Assembly: GCA_964420125.1 (NCBI GenBank)
Contig: CAYQQQ010000004.1
Location: 62,001-126,000, forward strand
Source of the DNA: CAYQQQ01 sp964420125
Lineage (GTDB): Bacteria > Actinomycetota > Acidimicrobiia > Acidimicrobiales > Microtrichaceae
Length of the DNA: 64,000 bases
Reading direction: 5' to 3'
The notes under the pieces are model-generated. The model had not been told where the DNA came from. It saw only the letters and a program-made list of their open reading frames with translations, and made no database searches. Below are positions 16,304-24,498 of this stretch, in pieces; the first letter of the stretch is position 1, and each line of letters opens with the position of its first letter. Made by a program: the position numbers and the translations under genes.

Positions 16304-18152
16304 CCACCTTCGTCAGCACGGCGACCTTCTCCTGGGTCGCCTCGGGGAGGTCGTCGATGGGGATGCCCAGACGCTGCGGATGGCTTCCCTGCGGCGAGCG
16401 GGCGAGCGCGAGCACTCCGGGGCGCAGCACGAAGAACGCCGAGATCAGGTCCAGCAGGGTGGCGGCACCGAGGTAGAAGGCGAACCCACGCACCGGCCCC
16501 ACCGACAGCCAGTACAGCACCACCGCACCGATGAGCGACGAGGCGTCGGCTTTCACGACGGTGGCGTAGGAGCGGACCATCGATCGCTCGGCCACGGAGC
16601 GCACCGTGGCCCCTCGCCGCACGTCCTCCTTCAACCCCTCGAAGCTGACCACGCTCGAGTCGAGGGCGATGCCGATCGACGCCACGAGACCCACCACACC
16701 GGCCAGGGTCACCGTGGCACCGACCCACGACATGACCACCCACAGCAGGGCGGCCGAGGTGCAGAGGCTGGCGAAGGTCAACAACGTGAGCATCCGGTAG
16801 TACAGGAACAAGAAGGCGAACACGGCCACCAGACCGATCGCCCCGGCGATGATGCCGGCCTGCAGCGCGCCTTCCCCGAGGGTGGCCGAGACGGTCTCGG
16901 CCTGCTGGGCCTCCAGCTCGATGGGCAGCGAGCCGAAGCGCAGGGCCACCGCCACGTCACGCGCCGAGTCCTGGTCGAACGAACCGGAGATCTCGATCTG
17001 GTCCCGGGCGAAGGTGGGCTGCTGGATGGCGGGGGCGGTGAGGACCTCGCTGTCGAGCACGATGGCCATCGCACCCTTGTCGCCCGTGGCAGCAGGGCAC
17101 TTGGGATCTCCGTTGAAGCACAGCGCCGCCGCCGAGTTGAACAGGTCGATGCCCTCCTCGCCCTCCCGGAACTCCGGGTTCACGACCCACTCGCCGCTCG
17201 AGCTCACCCCGGCGGTGGCGTCCTCCACCGCCCGGCCGGTGACCAGCGTCGGGCCGAGGCGGTAGGCGTTGCCGTCGCCGTCGACCAGCACCACCTCCTG
17301 GTCAGCCTTGTCGTCGGCGGGATCGGTGACGTCGGTGTCGAGCTGCAGCTCGGTCTGGTAGAGCTCGCCGAAGCGCTCGTCGTTGATGTTCACCCCCCAC
17401 TGGTTCAACGGCGCCGGCGGGACGGTCGTGGTGGTCGTCTCCCCCGGTGCCGTCGTGGCGGGAGCAGTGGTGTCGGTCTGGCCCCGACGGTGGACGCTAC
17501 GGCTGCCGCCGTTGCCCGCGGTCGGATCGATGGTGGTCCCCGGCGCCGCCGTGGTGGGAGGTGCCTCCGAGGTGGGGACCGCTGTCGTGTCGGGCGGCAC
17601 CGTCAGCGGCGCGCCCGTCGTCGGATCGACCGCGCCGGGATCGGTGATCCCGGCCTGGGCCATCTGCTTCGCCTGCTCGTCCTCCACCACCTGCTGAGCC
17701 GTCACCCCTTCGGGCATGGCCAGCTCGCCGCGCAGGCGCTCCACGTCGGCCTCCAGGTCTTCGAGCTCCTCACCGGTCGGCCGAGGGCCGAGGAATGCCA
17801 GCACCGGACGGAACCGCAGCTCGGCTGTCTGGCCCACGACGTCCAGCACCTGCTGCTGGTTGGTGGCGCCGGGGATCTGCACCGAGATGGTGTTGCCCTG
17901 ACGGGAGACCTCGGGCTCGGCCACACCGAGCGCGTCGACGCGCTTGCGGATGATGGCGATGGCCTGGTCGAGGGTCTCTGCAGAGACGTCGTCGGTCACC
18001 TCGCCGTCCTTCACCGGCTGCAGGTTGACCGACACACCTCCCCGCAGGTCGAGGCCGAGCTCCGGTGACTTCCCGAGCGCGATCGTGAGCGCCAGCAGCA
18101 CCGCCACGACGCCCATGGCGATCAGCATTGCTCGGAGTGGATGGGTGCGCAT
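16296..18152 (-). CDS. secD: protein translocase subunit SecD
   Basis: A 618-residue partner of SecF. An N-terminal membrane anchor is followed by LGLDLRGGVSV at the start of the periplasmic P1 domain. Five further membrane segments lie after about residue 430, including the conserved stretch GLVASIGIALDSSV. Unusually, P1 contains a roughly 75-residue low-complexity insertion rich in Thr, Pro and Ala (about 178-250), which looks like a flexible linker outside the membrane. GAGGAG lies just before the ATG. The gene sits between yajC and secF in the usual queA-tgt-yajC-secD-secF order. Confidence 0.93.
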   Translation of the reverse strand: MRTHPLRAMLIAMGVVAVLLALTIALGKSPELGLDLRGGVSVNLQPVKDGEVTDDVSAETLDQAIAIIRKRVDALGVAEPEVSRQGNTISVQIPGATNQQQVLDVVGQTAELRFRPVLAFLGPRPTGEELEDLEADVERLRGELAMPEGVTAQQVVEDEQAKQMAQAGITDPGAVDPTTGAPLTVPPDTTAVPTSEAPPTTAAPGTTIDPTAGNGGSRSVHRRGQTDTTAPATTAPGETTTTTVPPAPLNQWGVNINDERFGELYQTELQLDTDVTDPADDKADQEVVLVDGDGNAYRLGPTLVTGRAVEDATAGVSSSGEWVVNPEFREGEEGIDLFNSAAALCFNGDPKCPAATGDKGAMAIVLDSEVLTAPAIQQPTFARDQIEISGSFDQDSARDVAVALRFGSLPIELEAQQAETVSATLGEGALQAGIIAGAIGLVAVFAFLFLYYRMLTLLTFASLCTSAALLWVVMSWVGATVTLAGVVGLVASIGIALDSSVVSFEGLKEDVRRGATVRSVAERSMVRSYATVVKADASSLIGAVVLYWLSVGPVRGFAFYLGAATLLDLISAFFVLRPGVLALARSPQGSHPQRLGIPIDDLPEATQEKVAVLTKVGA

Positions 18153-18196
18153 CTGGCTCCTCGTCCCTGCGGACGGCCGCTGCCGCGACCGCGTCC

Positions 18197-18613
18197 TCAG
18201 TCGCCGCCTTCGTGGGCCTTCTGGGTCTTCTCCGGCGACTCGCCCAGGTCGGGTTCCTCGGGCTCGTCGGACGGCGCTCCCCGCGGGCGACGACGGGCCG
18301 CCGGCGAGTCGGGCTCCGGATCACCTGCTCGCCGGCTGACGGCAGCCTTGGAGAAGCGGAGCACCACGTCGTTGTCGACCTCCAGGTGCACGACGTCGTC
18401 CTCGACGACGGTGATCACCCCGTAGAGGCCGCCGATGGTGACCACCTCGTCACCCGGAGCGAGAGCGCTCATCAGCTGCGCCTGCTTCTGGCGCTGGCGG
18501 CGCTGGGGCACGATCATCAGGAACACGATGGCGGCGATGGGCAGCAGCAGGATGATCAGCCCCAGCGGGCTGCCGCCGCCCTGAGACTGGGCGAGGAGTG
18601 CGACGTCGTTCAC
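18197..18613 (-). CDS. yajC: Sec accessory protein YajC
   Basis: A 138-residue protein with one membrane segment (about 17-36) followed by the family motif around VPQRRQRQK and the short YajC fold containing GDEVVTIGGLYG. It associates with SecDF in the translocase. The C-terminal 45 residues are a charged Glu/Pro/Arg tail not needed for family identity. A TAGCAT box nine bases before the GTG start suggests a promoter for yajC-secD-secF that leaves almost no leader, although the 77-base gap to tgt also allows readthrough. Confidence 0.9.
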   Translation of the reverse strand: MNDVALLAQSQGGGSPLGLIILLLPIAAIVFLMIVPQRRQRQKQAQLMSALAPGDEVVTIGGLYGVITVVEDDVVHLEVDNDVVLRFSKAAVSRRAGDPEPDSPAARRRPRGAPSDEPEEPDLGESPEKTQKAHEGGD

Positions 18614-18622
18614 AGGTGACCG

Positions 18623-18628
18623 ATGCTA
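18623..18628 (-). promoter_or_regulatory. TANNNT -10 box before yajC
   Basis: Minus-strand TAGCAT ends nine bases before the yajC GTG, which would leave a leader of only a few bases. It may give yajC-secD-secF its own promoter within the tgt-linked cluster. Confidence 0.4.
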
Positions 18629-18690
18629 CGACCCGAGCGGACCGCCGCGGGAATCGACCGCGGCTCCGGGGGACGACGCGGAGAGGTCGC

Positions 18691-19839
18691 TCAGCTCTGC
18701 GGCTCGCCACCGCCGGGCGCCATGGACGCGAACGGGCCGAGCAGCTCGTCCCGCAACGACCCCAGAGTTCCCCCAGTGATCGCCGCACGGACGCGTTCGA
18801 GCAGCCGCAGCATCCAGGTCAGGTTGTGGATGGTGCACAGCGTGGCGCCCGATGGCTCCCCGAGCGCCACCAGGTGACGCAGGTAGCCCCTCGGATACCG
18901 CTGGCAGGTCGCGCAGCTGCAGCCCGGGTCGACCGGTTCGTCGGATGCGGCGAACTCCCGGCGCTTGATGTTGAGCCGCCCCTCATCGGTCAGCAGCGTC
19001 CCGTGCCGTGCGAGGCGCGTCGGCAGGACGCAGTCGAACATGTCCACACCCAGGGCCACGGCCTCCACGATGGAGACCGGGTCGCCGACACCCATGAGGT
19101 ACCGAGGCTGGTGCACCGGCAGCTCGCCCAGCGCCACGGCCAGCGCCTCCATCATCTGGTCGCGCGACTCGCCCACCGACAGCCCCCCGATGCCGTAGCC
19201 GTCGAAGTCGAGCGCCACCGTGCGGGTCGCCGACTCCTTGCGCAGCCTCGCGTCGGTGCCCCCCTGCACGATCCCGAACAGGGACTGGTCGTCGCGTCGG
19301 CGGTGCGCTCGCTTGGCACGCTGCGCCCACTCCGCGCTGCGGCGAACCGCCTCGGCGAGGACCTCGCCGCTCGCGGGGAAGGGGGCGCAGACGTCCAGCA
19401 CCATCTGGATGTCGGCACCCAGCAGCTCCTGCACCTCCACCGCCGACTCCGGCGTGAGCAGGTGCGTCGAACCATCGTAGGTGGAGCGGAACTCCGCACC
19501 CTCGTCGCTCACCCGGGGATCGAGTGAGAACACCTGGTAGCCGCCGGAGTCGGTGAGCAGGTGACGTTCCCAGCCGCAGAAGCGGTGCAGCCCTCCGAGC
19601 TCCGCCACCGTGGCTGCGCCCGGTCGCAACATCAGGTGGTAGGTGTTGGCCAGCACCACCTCGAACCGGCGACCGTCGGGCGTGCACAGCGAATCGAGCT
19701 CGTGGGTGGCCAGCGCACGCACCGTCGCACGCGTGCCCACCGGCATGAAGACGGGGACCTCGAAGCTGCCCCGGGCGGTCCTCACCGTGCCCCGCCTGGC
19801 CGGGCCGTCCTGAGCGGCCTGCTCCACGAGCAACCTCAC
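18691..19839 (-). CDS. tgt: queuine tRNA-ribosyltransferase
   Basis: A 382-residue TIM-barrel enzyme that swaps guanine 34 for the queuosine precursor (preQ1) in tRNAs with GUN anticodons. LLTDSGGYQVFSL holds the substrate-binding block, FGIVQGG the base-recognition loop, and DMFDCVLPTR the catalytic aspartate region. A zinc site is formed by the cysteines in CSCATCQR and a histidine about 25 residues later. The GTG start overlaps the queA stop as GTGA, so queA and tgt are coupled. The enzymes for making preQ1 are not in this window; the precursor may be made elsewhere or salvaged. Confidence 0.95.
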   Translation of the reverse strand: MRLLVEQAAQDGPARRGTVRTARGSFEVPVFMPVGTRATVRALATHELDSLCTPDGRRFEVVLANTYHLMLRPGAATVAELGGLHRFCGWERHLLTDSGGYQVFSLDPRVSDEGAEFRSTYDGSTHLLTPESAVEVQELLGADIQMVLDVCAPFPASGEVLAEAVRRSAEWAQRAKRAHRRRDDQSLFGIVQGGTDARLRKESATRTVALDFDGYGIGGLSVGESRDQMMEALAVALGELPVHQPRYLMGVGDPVSIVEAVALGVDMFDCVLPTRLARHGTLLTDEGRLNIKRREFAASDEPVDPGCSCATCQRYPRGYLRHLVALGEPSGATLCTIHNLTWMLRLLERVRAAITGGTLGSLRDELLGPFASMAPGGGEPQS

Positions 19840-20891
19840 CGGCCATCCCCTTCCCGACGGGCGACCACCATGGCGTCACCGAAGCTGAGGAGACGGTAGC
19901 CCTCGGCCAGCGCCGTGCCGTACAGGTCGCGCCAGCCCTCCCCCATGAACGCCTGCAGCATGGCCAGCAACGTCGAGCGGGGAAGGTGGAAGTTGGTGAG
20001 CAGCACGTCGACGACCTGGAACCGGTGCCCGGGGGTGATGAACAGATCGGTCCTCCCCGACGCCCCGAAGCCGCCGGCGCGTGACTCCAGCGCGCGCACC
20101 GTGGTGGTGCCGACGGCGACGACCCGCGAGCCGCGACGGTGAGCTGCCTCGACGGCGGCCCACGTGGACTCGGGCACATCGAATCGCTCGCTGTGGATGC
20201 GGTGGTCCTCGAGTCGCTCCACGCTGACCGGACGGAAGGTGTCGAGGCCCACCACCAGCTCCACCTCCGACACCACCACGCCCCGCTCGGCCAGCGCCCC
20301 GAACGTCGATCGGGTGAGGTGGAGCCCTGCCGTCGGCGCCGCCGCCGACGCCGCTCGTCGGGCGTACACCGTCTGGTAGCGACCGGCGTCCGCCAGCGGC
20401 TCGTTGATGTAGGGAGGCAGCGGCACCTCGCCATCGGCGTCGACCGCGTCCAGCAGGCCCGCCGGACCGGCCTCACCGGAGGGGACCGGCCGAACGCGCC
20501 ACCGCCCGTCTCCCATGCCGCTCAGCACCTCGATGCGCAGGTGGCCGCCCTCGCTGTTCAGCACCGTGCCCGGCCGCAGCTTGCGACTGGGCCGGCAGAG
20601 GGCGTCCCACACCCCCTCGCCGAGGTCCTCGAGGAGCAGCACCTCGCCCCGGCCTCCACCGGCGCGTCGCACCGCCACCCTCGCCGGCAGCACCCGGGTG
20701 GAGTTGACCACGACGAGGTCGCCGGGCTCCAACAGCGACGGGAGATCCCGCACGTGCCGGTGCTCCAGCTCACCCCGGGCGTCGACGCGGACACCGGGGC
20801 CCACGAGGAGCCGGGCGGCGTCGCGCGGCTCGATCGGGACCTGGGCGATCGCCTCCGGTGGGAGCGCGTAGTCCAGCTCCCCTGTCCGCAC
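19836..20891 (-). CDS. queA: S-adenosylmethionine:tRNA ribosyltransferase-isomerase
   Basis: A 351-residue enzyme that transfers and rearranges the ribosyl group of SAM onto preQ1-modified tRNA, giving epoxyqueuosine. Family hallmarks visible: LDYALPPEAIAQ at the N-terminus, VVNSTRVLPAR, APTAGLHLT and the C-terminal LLTNFHLPRSTLL. The GTG at 20891 is chosen because GGAG lies five bases before it and the conserved N-terminus begins at once. The frame stays open to 21716 only as a shadow of the acyl-CoA dehydrogenase gene. It is the first gene of the queA-tgt pair, 11 bases after the dehydrogenase stop. Confidence 0.95.
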   Translation of the reverse strand: MRTGELDYALPPEAIAQVPIEPRDAARLLVGPGVRVDARGELEHRHVRDLPSLLEPGDLVVVNSTRVLPARVAVRRAGGGRGEVLLLEDLGEGVWDALCRPSRKLRPGTVLNSEGGHLRIEVLSGMGDGRWRVRPVPSGEAGPAGLLDAVDADGEVPLPPYINEPLADAGRYQTVYARRAASAAAPTAGLHLTRSTFGALAERGVVVSEVELVVGLDTFRPVSVERLEDHRIHSERFDVPESTWAAVEAAHRRGSRVVAVGTTTVRALESRAGGFGASGRTDLFITPGHRFQVVDVLLTNFHLPRSTLLAMLQAFMGEGWRDLYGTALAEGYRLLSFGDAMVVARREGDGR

Positions 20892-20902
20892 GCGAGCTCC
20901 GA

Positions 20903-22051
20903 TCAGAGGCCCATGGAGCGACCGATGATCTCCTTCATGATCTCGGTCGTCCCCCCGTAGATCGAGGTGACACGCGCATCCGTGTAGGCCCTCGCGATCG
21001 GGTACTCCAGCATGTAGCCGTACCCACCGTGCAGCTGCACCCCGGCGTCGGCCACGCGCTTCTGCAGCTCGGTGGTCCACCACTTGGCCATCGACGCCTC
21101 CTCTGCGGTGAGCTCTCCCCGGTTGAGCGCCTCCAGGCAGCGGTCGAGGAAGACCTCGGCGATGGTGATCTCGCTGTGGAGCCCGGCGAGCACGAACCGG
21201 CTGTTCTGGAAGCTGCCGATGGGCTGGCCGAACGCAGTGCGCTCCTTGGCGTACTCGAGGGTCCAGGTCAGCATCGCCCGCGAGTGGGCGACGGCGGCCA
21301 TGGCGATCGACAGCCGCTCCTGGGGGAGGTTCTTCACCAGCAGGACGAAGCCCTCGCCCTCCTTGCCCAGCAGGTTCTCCGCAGGAACGCGGGTGTCGGT
21401 GAAGAACAGCTCGGCGGTGTCCTGGGAGTGGAGCCCGACCTTGGCGAGGTTGCGGCCCCGCTCGAACCCCGGTGACCCGGCCTCCACCACGATGAGCGAG
21501 ATCCCCTTGTGCTTCTGGGACGGATCGGTCTTCGCCGCCACGATCACCAGGTCGGCGTTGATGCCGTTGGTGATGAAGGTCTTGGAGCCGTTGATGACGT
21601 AGGTGTCCCCGTCGCGCACCGCGGTGGTGGTCATCGACGCCAGATCGGAGCCGATCCCCGGCTCCGTCATGGCGACGGCGGTGATGAGCTCTCCCGACAC
21701 GATCCCCGGGAGCCAACGCTGCTGCTGCTCATCGGTCGTGTACTCGAGGAAGTACGGCAGGCACACGTCGTTGTGGAGGGTGAGGCCGATCCCCTCCGGG
21801 TACACGTCTGCGGCGCACAGCTCCTGGAGGATCACGTTGTTGTAGAAGAAGTCCTTCACCCCGGAGCCACCGAAGCGCTCCGGTGCCTCCATGGCGAGGA
21901 ACCCGCTGGCACCTGCCTTGCGGAACAGCTCGCGATCCACGATGCCCGCCTGCTCCCACTTCTCCCGGTTGGGCACCATCTCCCGTGCGATGAAGGTGCG
22001 GTACGCCTCGCGGAACATCTCGTGCTCCTCGGTGTAGTGCTCGCGTCGCAT
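20903..22051 (-). CDS. acyl-CoA dehydrogenase
   Basis: A 382-residue FAD-dependent dehydrogenase that introduces the alpha-beta double bond in acyl-CoA thioesters. AVAMTEPGIGSDLASM is the FAD/acyl-binding block; RTAFGQPIGSFQ and the terminal VTSIYGGTTEIM motif (catalytic glutamate position) match the family. Chain-length preference cannot be read off. CAGGAGG lies seven bases before the ATG, fixing the start; the longer open frame to 22432 overlaps ruvB. It interrupts the ruvB-queA junction and is only 11 bases from queA, so some cotranscription is likely although the functions look unrelated. Confidence 0.93.
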   Translation of the reverse strand: MRREHYTEEHEMFREAYRTFIAREMVPNREKWEQAGIVDRELFRKAGASGFLAMEAPERFGGSGVKDFFYNNVILQELCAADVYPEGIGLTLHNDVCLPYFLEYTTDEQQQRWLPGIVSGELITAVAMTEPGIGSDLASMTTTAVRDGDTYVINGSKTFITNGINADLVIVAAKTDPSQKHKGISLIVVEAGSPGFERGRNLAKVGLHSQDTAELFFTDTRVPAENLLGKEGEGFVLLVKNLPQERLSIAMAAVAHSRAMLTWTLEYAKERTAFGQPIGSFQNSRFVLAGLHSEITIAEVFLDRCLEALNRGELTAEEASMAKWWTTELQKRVADAGVQLHGGYGYMLEYPIARAYTDARVTSIYGGTTEIMKEIIGRSMGL

Positions 22052-22200
22052 GGACGCCTCCTGGGTCTGCTCGGGGGTTCGGGGCCGCCGGGACGCCCGC
22101 GGCGGCGACCCCCGTAGAGAACCACGCGACGCCGGGCCTCCACAACCGCGTCGCTCCTGTCTCGCAGCGACCCCCGGCAGCGACCGGGTGACGGCACGGC
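22052..22200. other. 149-base intergenic gap, acyl-CoA dehydrogenase leader
   Basis: It contains the GGAGG ribosome site of the dehydrogenase near its left end. On the minus strand there is a pair of GGTCGCTGC direct repeats and a short GTCGCT/AGCGAC inverted repeat near its right end. These could be an operator, but no consensus supports a named regulator. No TANNNT box at leaderless spacing is present. Confidence 0.3.
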
Positions 22201-23277
22201 TCAACCCAGCTCGAACAGCGACGACTCTGCGGCGGGGATGGCCGAGGGGGGCGGGACGAGGCCCAGGTGGCGCCACGCCGCGGGGGTGGCGACCCGTCCT
22301 CGAGGCGTGCGCTGGAGCAGGCCCTGTTGGATCAGGTAGGGCTCGTAGACGTCCTCGAGGGTCTCGGACGGCTCCGACACGGCGATCGCCAGGGTGGAGA
22401 GACCGACAGGGCCTCCACCGAAGTGCTCGCACAACGAGCCGAGGATGGACCGGTCGACCTTGTCGAGGCCGCGCTCGTCGATGCCGAAGAGCCGTAGGCC
22501 GCGGTCGGCGGTCTGGGCATCGATGTGGCCGTCCCCCTCCACCTCTGCGACGTCTCGCACTCGTCGCAGAAGGCGGTTGGCGATCCGCGGCGTGCCGCGG
22601 CTGCGAGCGGCGATCTGCACCGCTCCGTCTGGGTCGATGCGGGCCCCGAGGATCCCCGCAGCGCGCTCCACGATGGCGTGCAGGTCGGCGGGCTCGTAGT
22701 ACTCGAGGCGCGCCACCAGCCCGAAGCGGTCCCGAAGCGGGCCGGTGACGAGTCCCGTGCGGGTGGTGGCCCCCACCAGGCAGAACCGCGGGAGCTCCAG
22801 GCGGATCGAACGCGCCGCGGGACCCTTGCCCAGGACGATGTCGAGCTGGAAGTCCTCCATGGCCGGATAGAGCACCTCCTCGACGGCGCGCGACAGGCGG
22901 TGGATCTCGTCGATGAAGAGGACCTCGCCCTCGCCGAGGTTGGTCAGGATGGCAGCCAGGTCGCCGGCGCGTTCGAGGGCCGGCCCGGAGGTCACGTGGA
23001 GCTCCGCACCCATCTCCGCGGCCACGATGCCGGCGAGGCTCGTCTTGCCGAGGCCGGGAGGACCGGCGAAGAGGAAGTGGTCAGGCGCCTGCCCGCGTCG
23101 GCGCGCCGCCTCCAGCACGACCCGGAGCCGCGCCTTCAGCTCCGCCTGGCCCACGAACTCCGCCAACGTCCGTGGCCGCAACGACAGCGTGAGCCCCGGA
23201 GCTGCGAGCGGATCGCCTGCCTCCACAGCGCGATCGAAGTCAGCGGGCTGCGGGTCGAGCAGCTCGTCGCGCGCCAT
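22201..23277 (-). CDS. ruvB: Holliday junction helicase motor RuvB
   Basis: A 358-residue AAA+ ATPase that drives branch migration of Holliday junctions with RuvA. Walker A is GPPGLGKTS, Walker B FIDEIHRLSRAVEE, sensor 1 LVGATTRTGLV, and the arginine finger lies in GPLRDRFG. The C-terminal winged helix includes TPRGRVATPAAWRHLG. The ATG at 23277 shares its A with the ruvA stop (TGATG), which settles the start; the open frame to 23850 merely overlaps ruvA. It is the last gene of ruvC-ruvA-ruvB. Confidence 0.96.
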   Translation of the reverse strand: MARDELLDPQPADFDRAVEAGDPLAAPGLTLSLRPRTLAEFVGQAELKARLRVVLEAARRRGQAPDHFLFAGPPGLGKTSLAGIVAAEMGAELHVTSGPALERAGDLAAILTNLGEGEVLFIDEIHRLSRAVEEVLYPAMEDFQLDIVLGKGPAARSIRLELPRFCLVGATTRTGLVTGPLRDRFGLVARLEYYEPADLHAIVERAAGILGARIDPDGAVQIAARSRGTPRIANRLLRRVRDVAEVEGDGHIDAQTADRGLRLFGIDERGLDKVDRSILGSLCEHFGGGPVGLSTLAIAVSEPSETLEDVYEPYLIQQGLLQRTPRGRVATPAAWRHLGLVPPPSAIPAAESSLFELG

Positions 23278-23870
23278 CAGGCCGCCGCCAGCCGCTGCAG
23301 GGCCCGTCGGAGGAGCTCCGCGCTGTCGAGGTCGTCCGGCAGGTCGCCGAGTGTCCGACCGATCTCCTCGGCGGCGTACCCGAGGCCGCTCAGCGCCTCG
23401 CGCACGTCGGCCTTGGCACCTGGGGCGGCGACGGAACCGCCGGTCTCGAGCCCCGCCAGATCGATGGGTGCGGCCGACAGACGCGAGCTGAGCTCCACGA
23501 GCAGGCGAGTCGCCGTCTTCTTGCCGACCCCGGGCACCAGGCACAGCGCCGCGACGTCGTTGGCGGCGACGGCGTCCACCAACCCCCCCGGCGAGTGCAC
23601 CGACAGGATCGCGAGGGCGAGCGCCGGACCCACCCCGTGGGTGCCGATCAACGTCTCGAACACGCGGCGCTCCTCGATGGTGCCGAAGCCGTAGAGAAGC
23701 TCCGCGTCCTCGCGGCGGTGGTGGTGCACGTGCACGAACGCCTCCTCCCCCTTCACCATCTCGGCGCTCAGCGCCGGGGTGACCAGCACCCGGTACCCGA
23801 TGCCTGCCACCTCCACGAGGACCTCGGTGCCGGAACGATCGAGCACGCACCCCCGCAACGAACCGATCAC
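23277..23870 (-). CDS. ruvA: Holliday junction DNA-binding subunit RuvA
   Basis: A 197-residue protein that binds the junction as a tetramer and recruits RuvB. The N-terminal OB fold begins IGSLRG, two helix-hairpin-helix motifs follow (GVGPALALAIL and VPGVGKKTATRLL), and the C-terminal RuvB-binding domain reads EALSGLGYAAEEI. The GTG start overlaps the ruvC stop as GTGA, and its stop shares a base with the ruvB start. The whole ruvCAB set is therefore a tightly coupled operon. Confidence 0.95.
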   Translation of the reverse strand: MIGSLRGCVLDRSGTEVLVEVAGIGYRVLVTPALSAEMVKGEEAFVHVHHHRREDAELLYGFGTIEERRVFETLIGTHGVGPALALAILSVHSPGGLVDAVAANDVAALCLVPGVGKKTATRLLVELSSRLSAAPIDLAGLETGGSVAAPGAKADVREALSGLGYAAEEIGRTLGDLPDDLDSAELLRRALQRLAAA

Positions 23871-24391
23871 GGCGTCACCTCCGGGCGGCGCTCGGCCTGT
23901 GCTGCCGAGCGCACACGACGGGCGCCGGCCATCGCCACGTGCGTGAGGGCGACCGCCGCCGCGTCGGCCGCGTCGGGCGGGCGGGGCGGCGCCGGGAGGT
24001 CGAGCAGGATCTGCACCATGCGCTGCACCTGCTCCTTGGAGGCGCCCCCGAAGCCGGCCACGGCGTCCTTGACCTGGTTGGGCGAGTACTCGGCGACCTC
24101 CAGGCGGCGGGACGCCGCTTCGGCCAGGACGACCCCGGCAGCCTGACCCACGCCCATGGCGGTGGAGGCGTTCGTCTGGAACAGCACCCGTTCCACCGCG
24201 ACGGACTCAGGGGTGAACTCCTCGAGCAGCTGGCGGACGTCGGCCGCCAGCTCCGCCAACCGGTCCGGCACCGGACCGGCAGGCGCCGTGCGCAGCACGC
24301 CGAGCGCCACGGCTCGACTGCGCCGGCCATCAGTGGACAGCACGCAGTACCCGCAACGCGACAGGCCCGGATCGATCCCCAGGACGAACAC
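23867..24391 (-). CDS. ruvC: crossover junction endodeoxyribonuclease RuvC
   Basis: A 174-residue RNase-H-fold resolvase that cuts Holliday junctions symmetrically. The catalytic acids are in place: D7 in GIDPGLS, the glutamate in VAVERVLFQTNA, and the C-terminal aspartates in DAADAAAVALTH. The GTG at 24391 is supported by a TAGGCT box eight bases upstream, so this operon head is probably leaderless. In many bacteria yebC precedes ruvC; here a plus-strand ABC transporter and a peroxiredoxin gene separate them. Confidence 0.95.
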   Translation of the reverse strand: MFVLGIDPGLSRCGYCVLSTDGRRSRAVALGVLRTAPAGPVPDRLAELAADVRQLLEEFTPESVAVERVLFQTNASTAMGVGQAAGVVLAEAASRRLEVAEYSPNQVKDAVAGFGGASKEQVQRMVQILLDLPAPPRPPDAADAAAVALTHVAMAGARRVRSAAQAERRPEVTP

Positions 24392-24399
24392 AGGTTCGA

Positions 24400-24405
24400 A
24401 GCCTA
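24400..24405 (-). promoter_or_regulatory. TANNNT -10 box, ruvCAB promoter
   Basis: Minus-strand TAGGCT with eight bases to the ruvC GTG. It lies in the divergent interval shared with the plus-strand ABC transporter, which argues that the transporter's true start is somewhat downstream of 24421. Confidence 0.5.
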
Positions 24406-24498
24406 ACGACCGATTCGGCCGTGGAGGTGGATCCCCGCCCCAGATCTCCCGTCGCAATGCTTCACTCCCCGGGACCGCCGGCCGATCACAGAGGGGCG

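Noticed and set aside
20892..21716. Upstream extension of the queA frame
   Set aside because: It overlaps the acyl-CoA dehydrogenase gene on the same strand in another frame, and the conserved QueA N-terminus starts at 20891.
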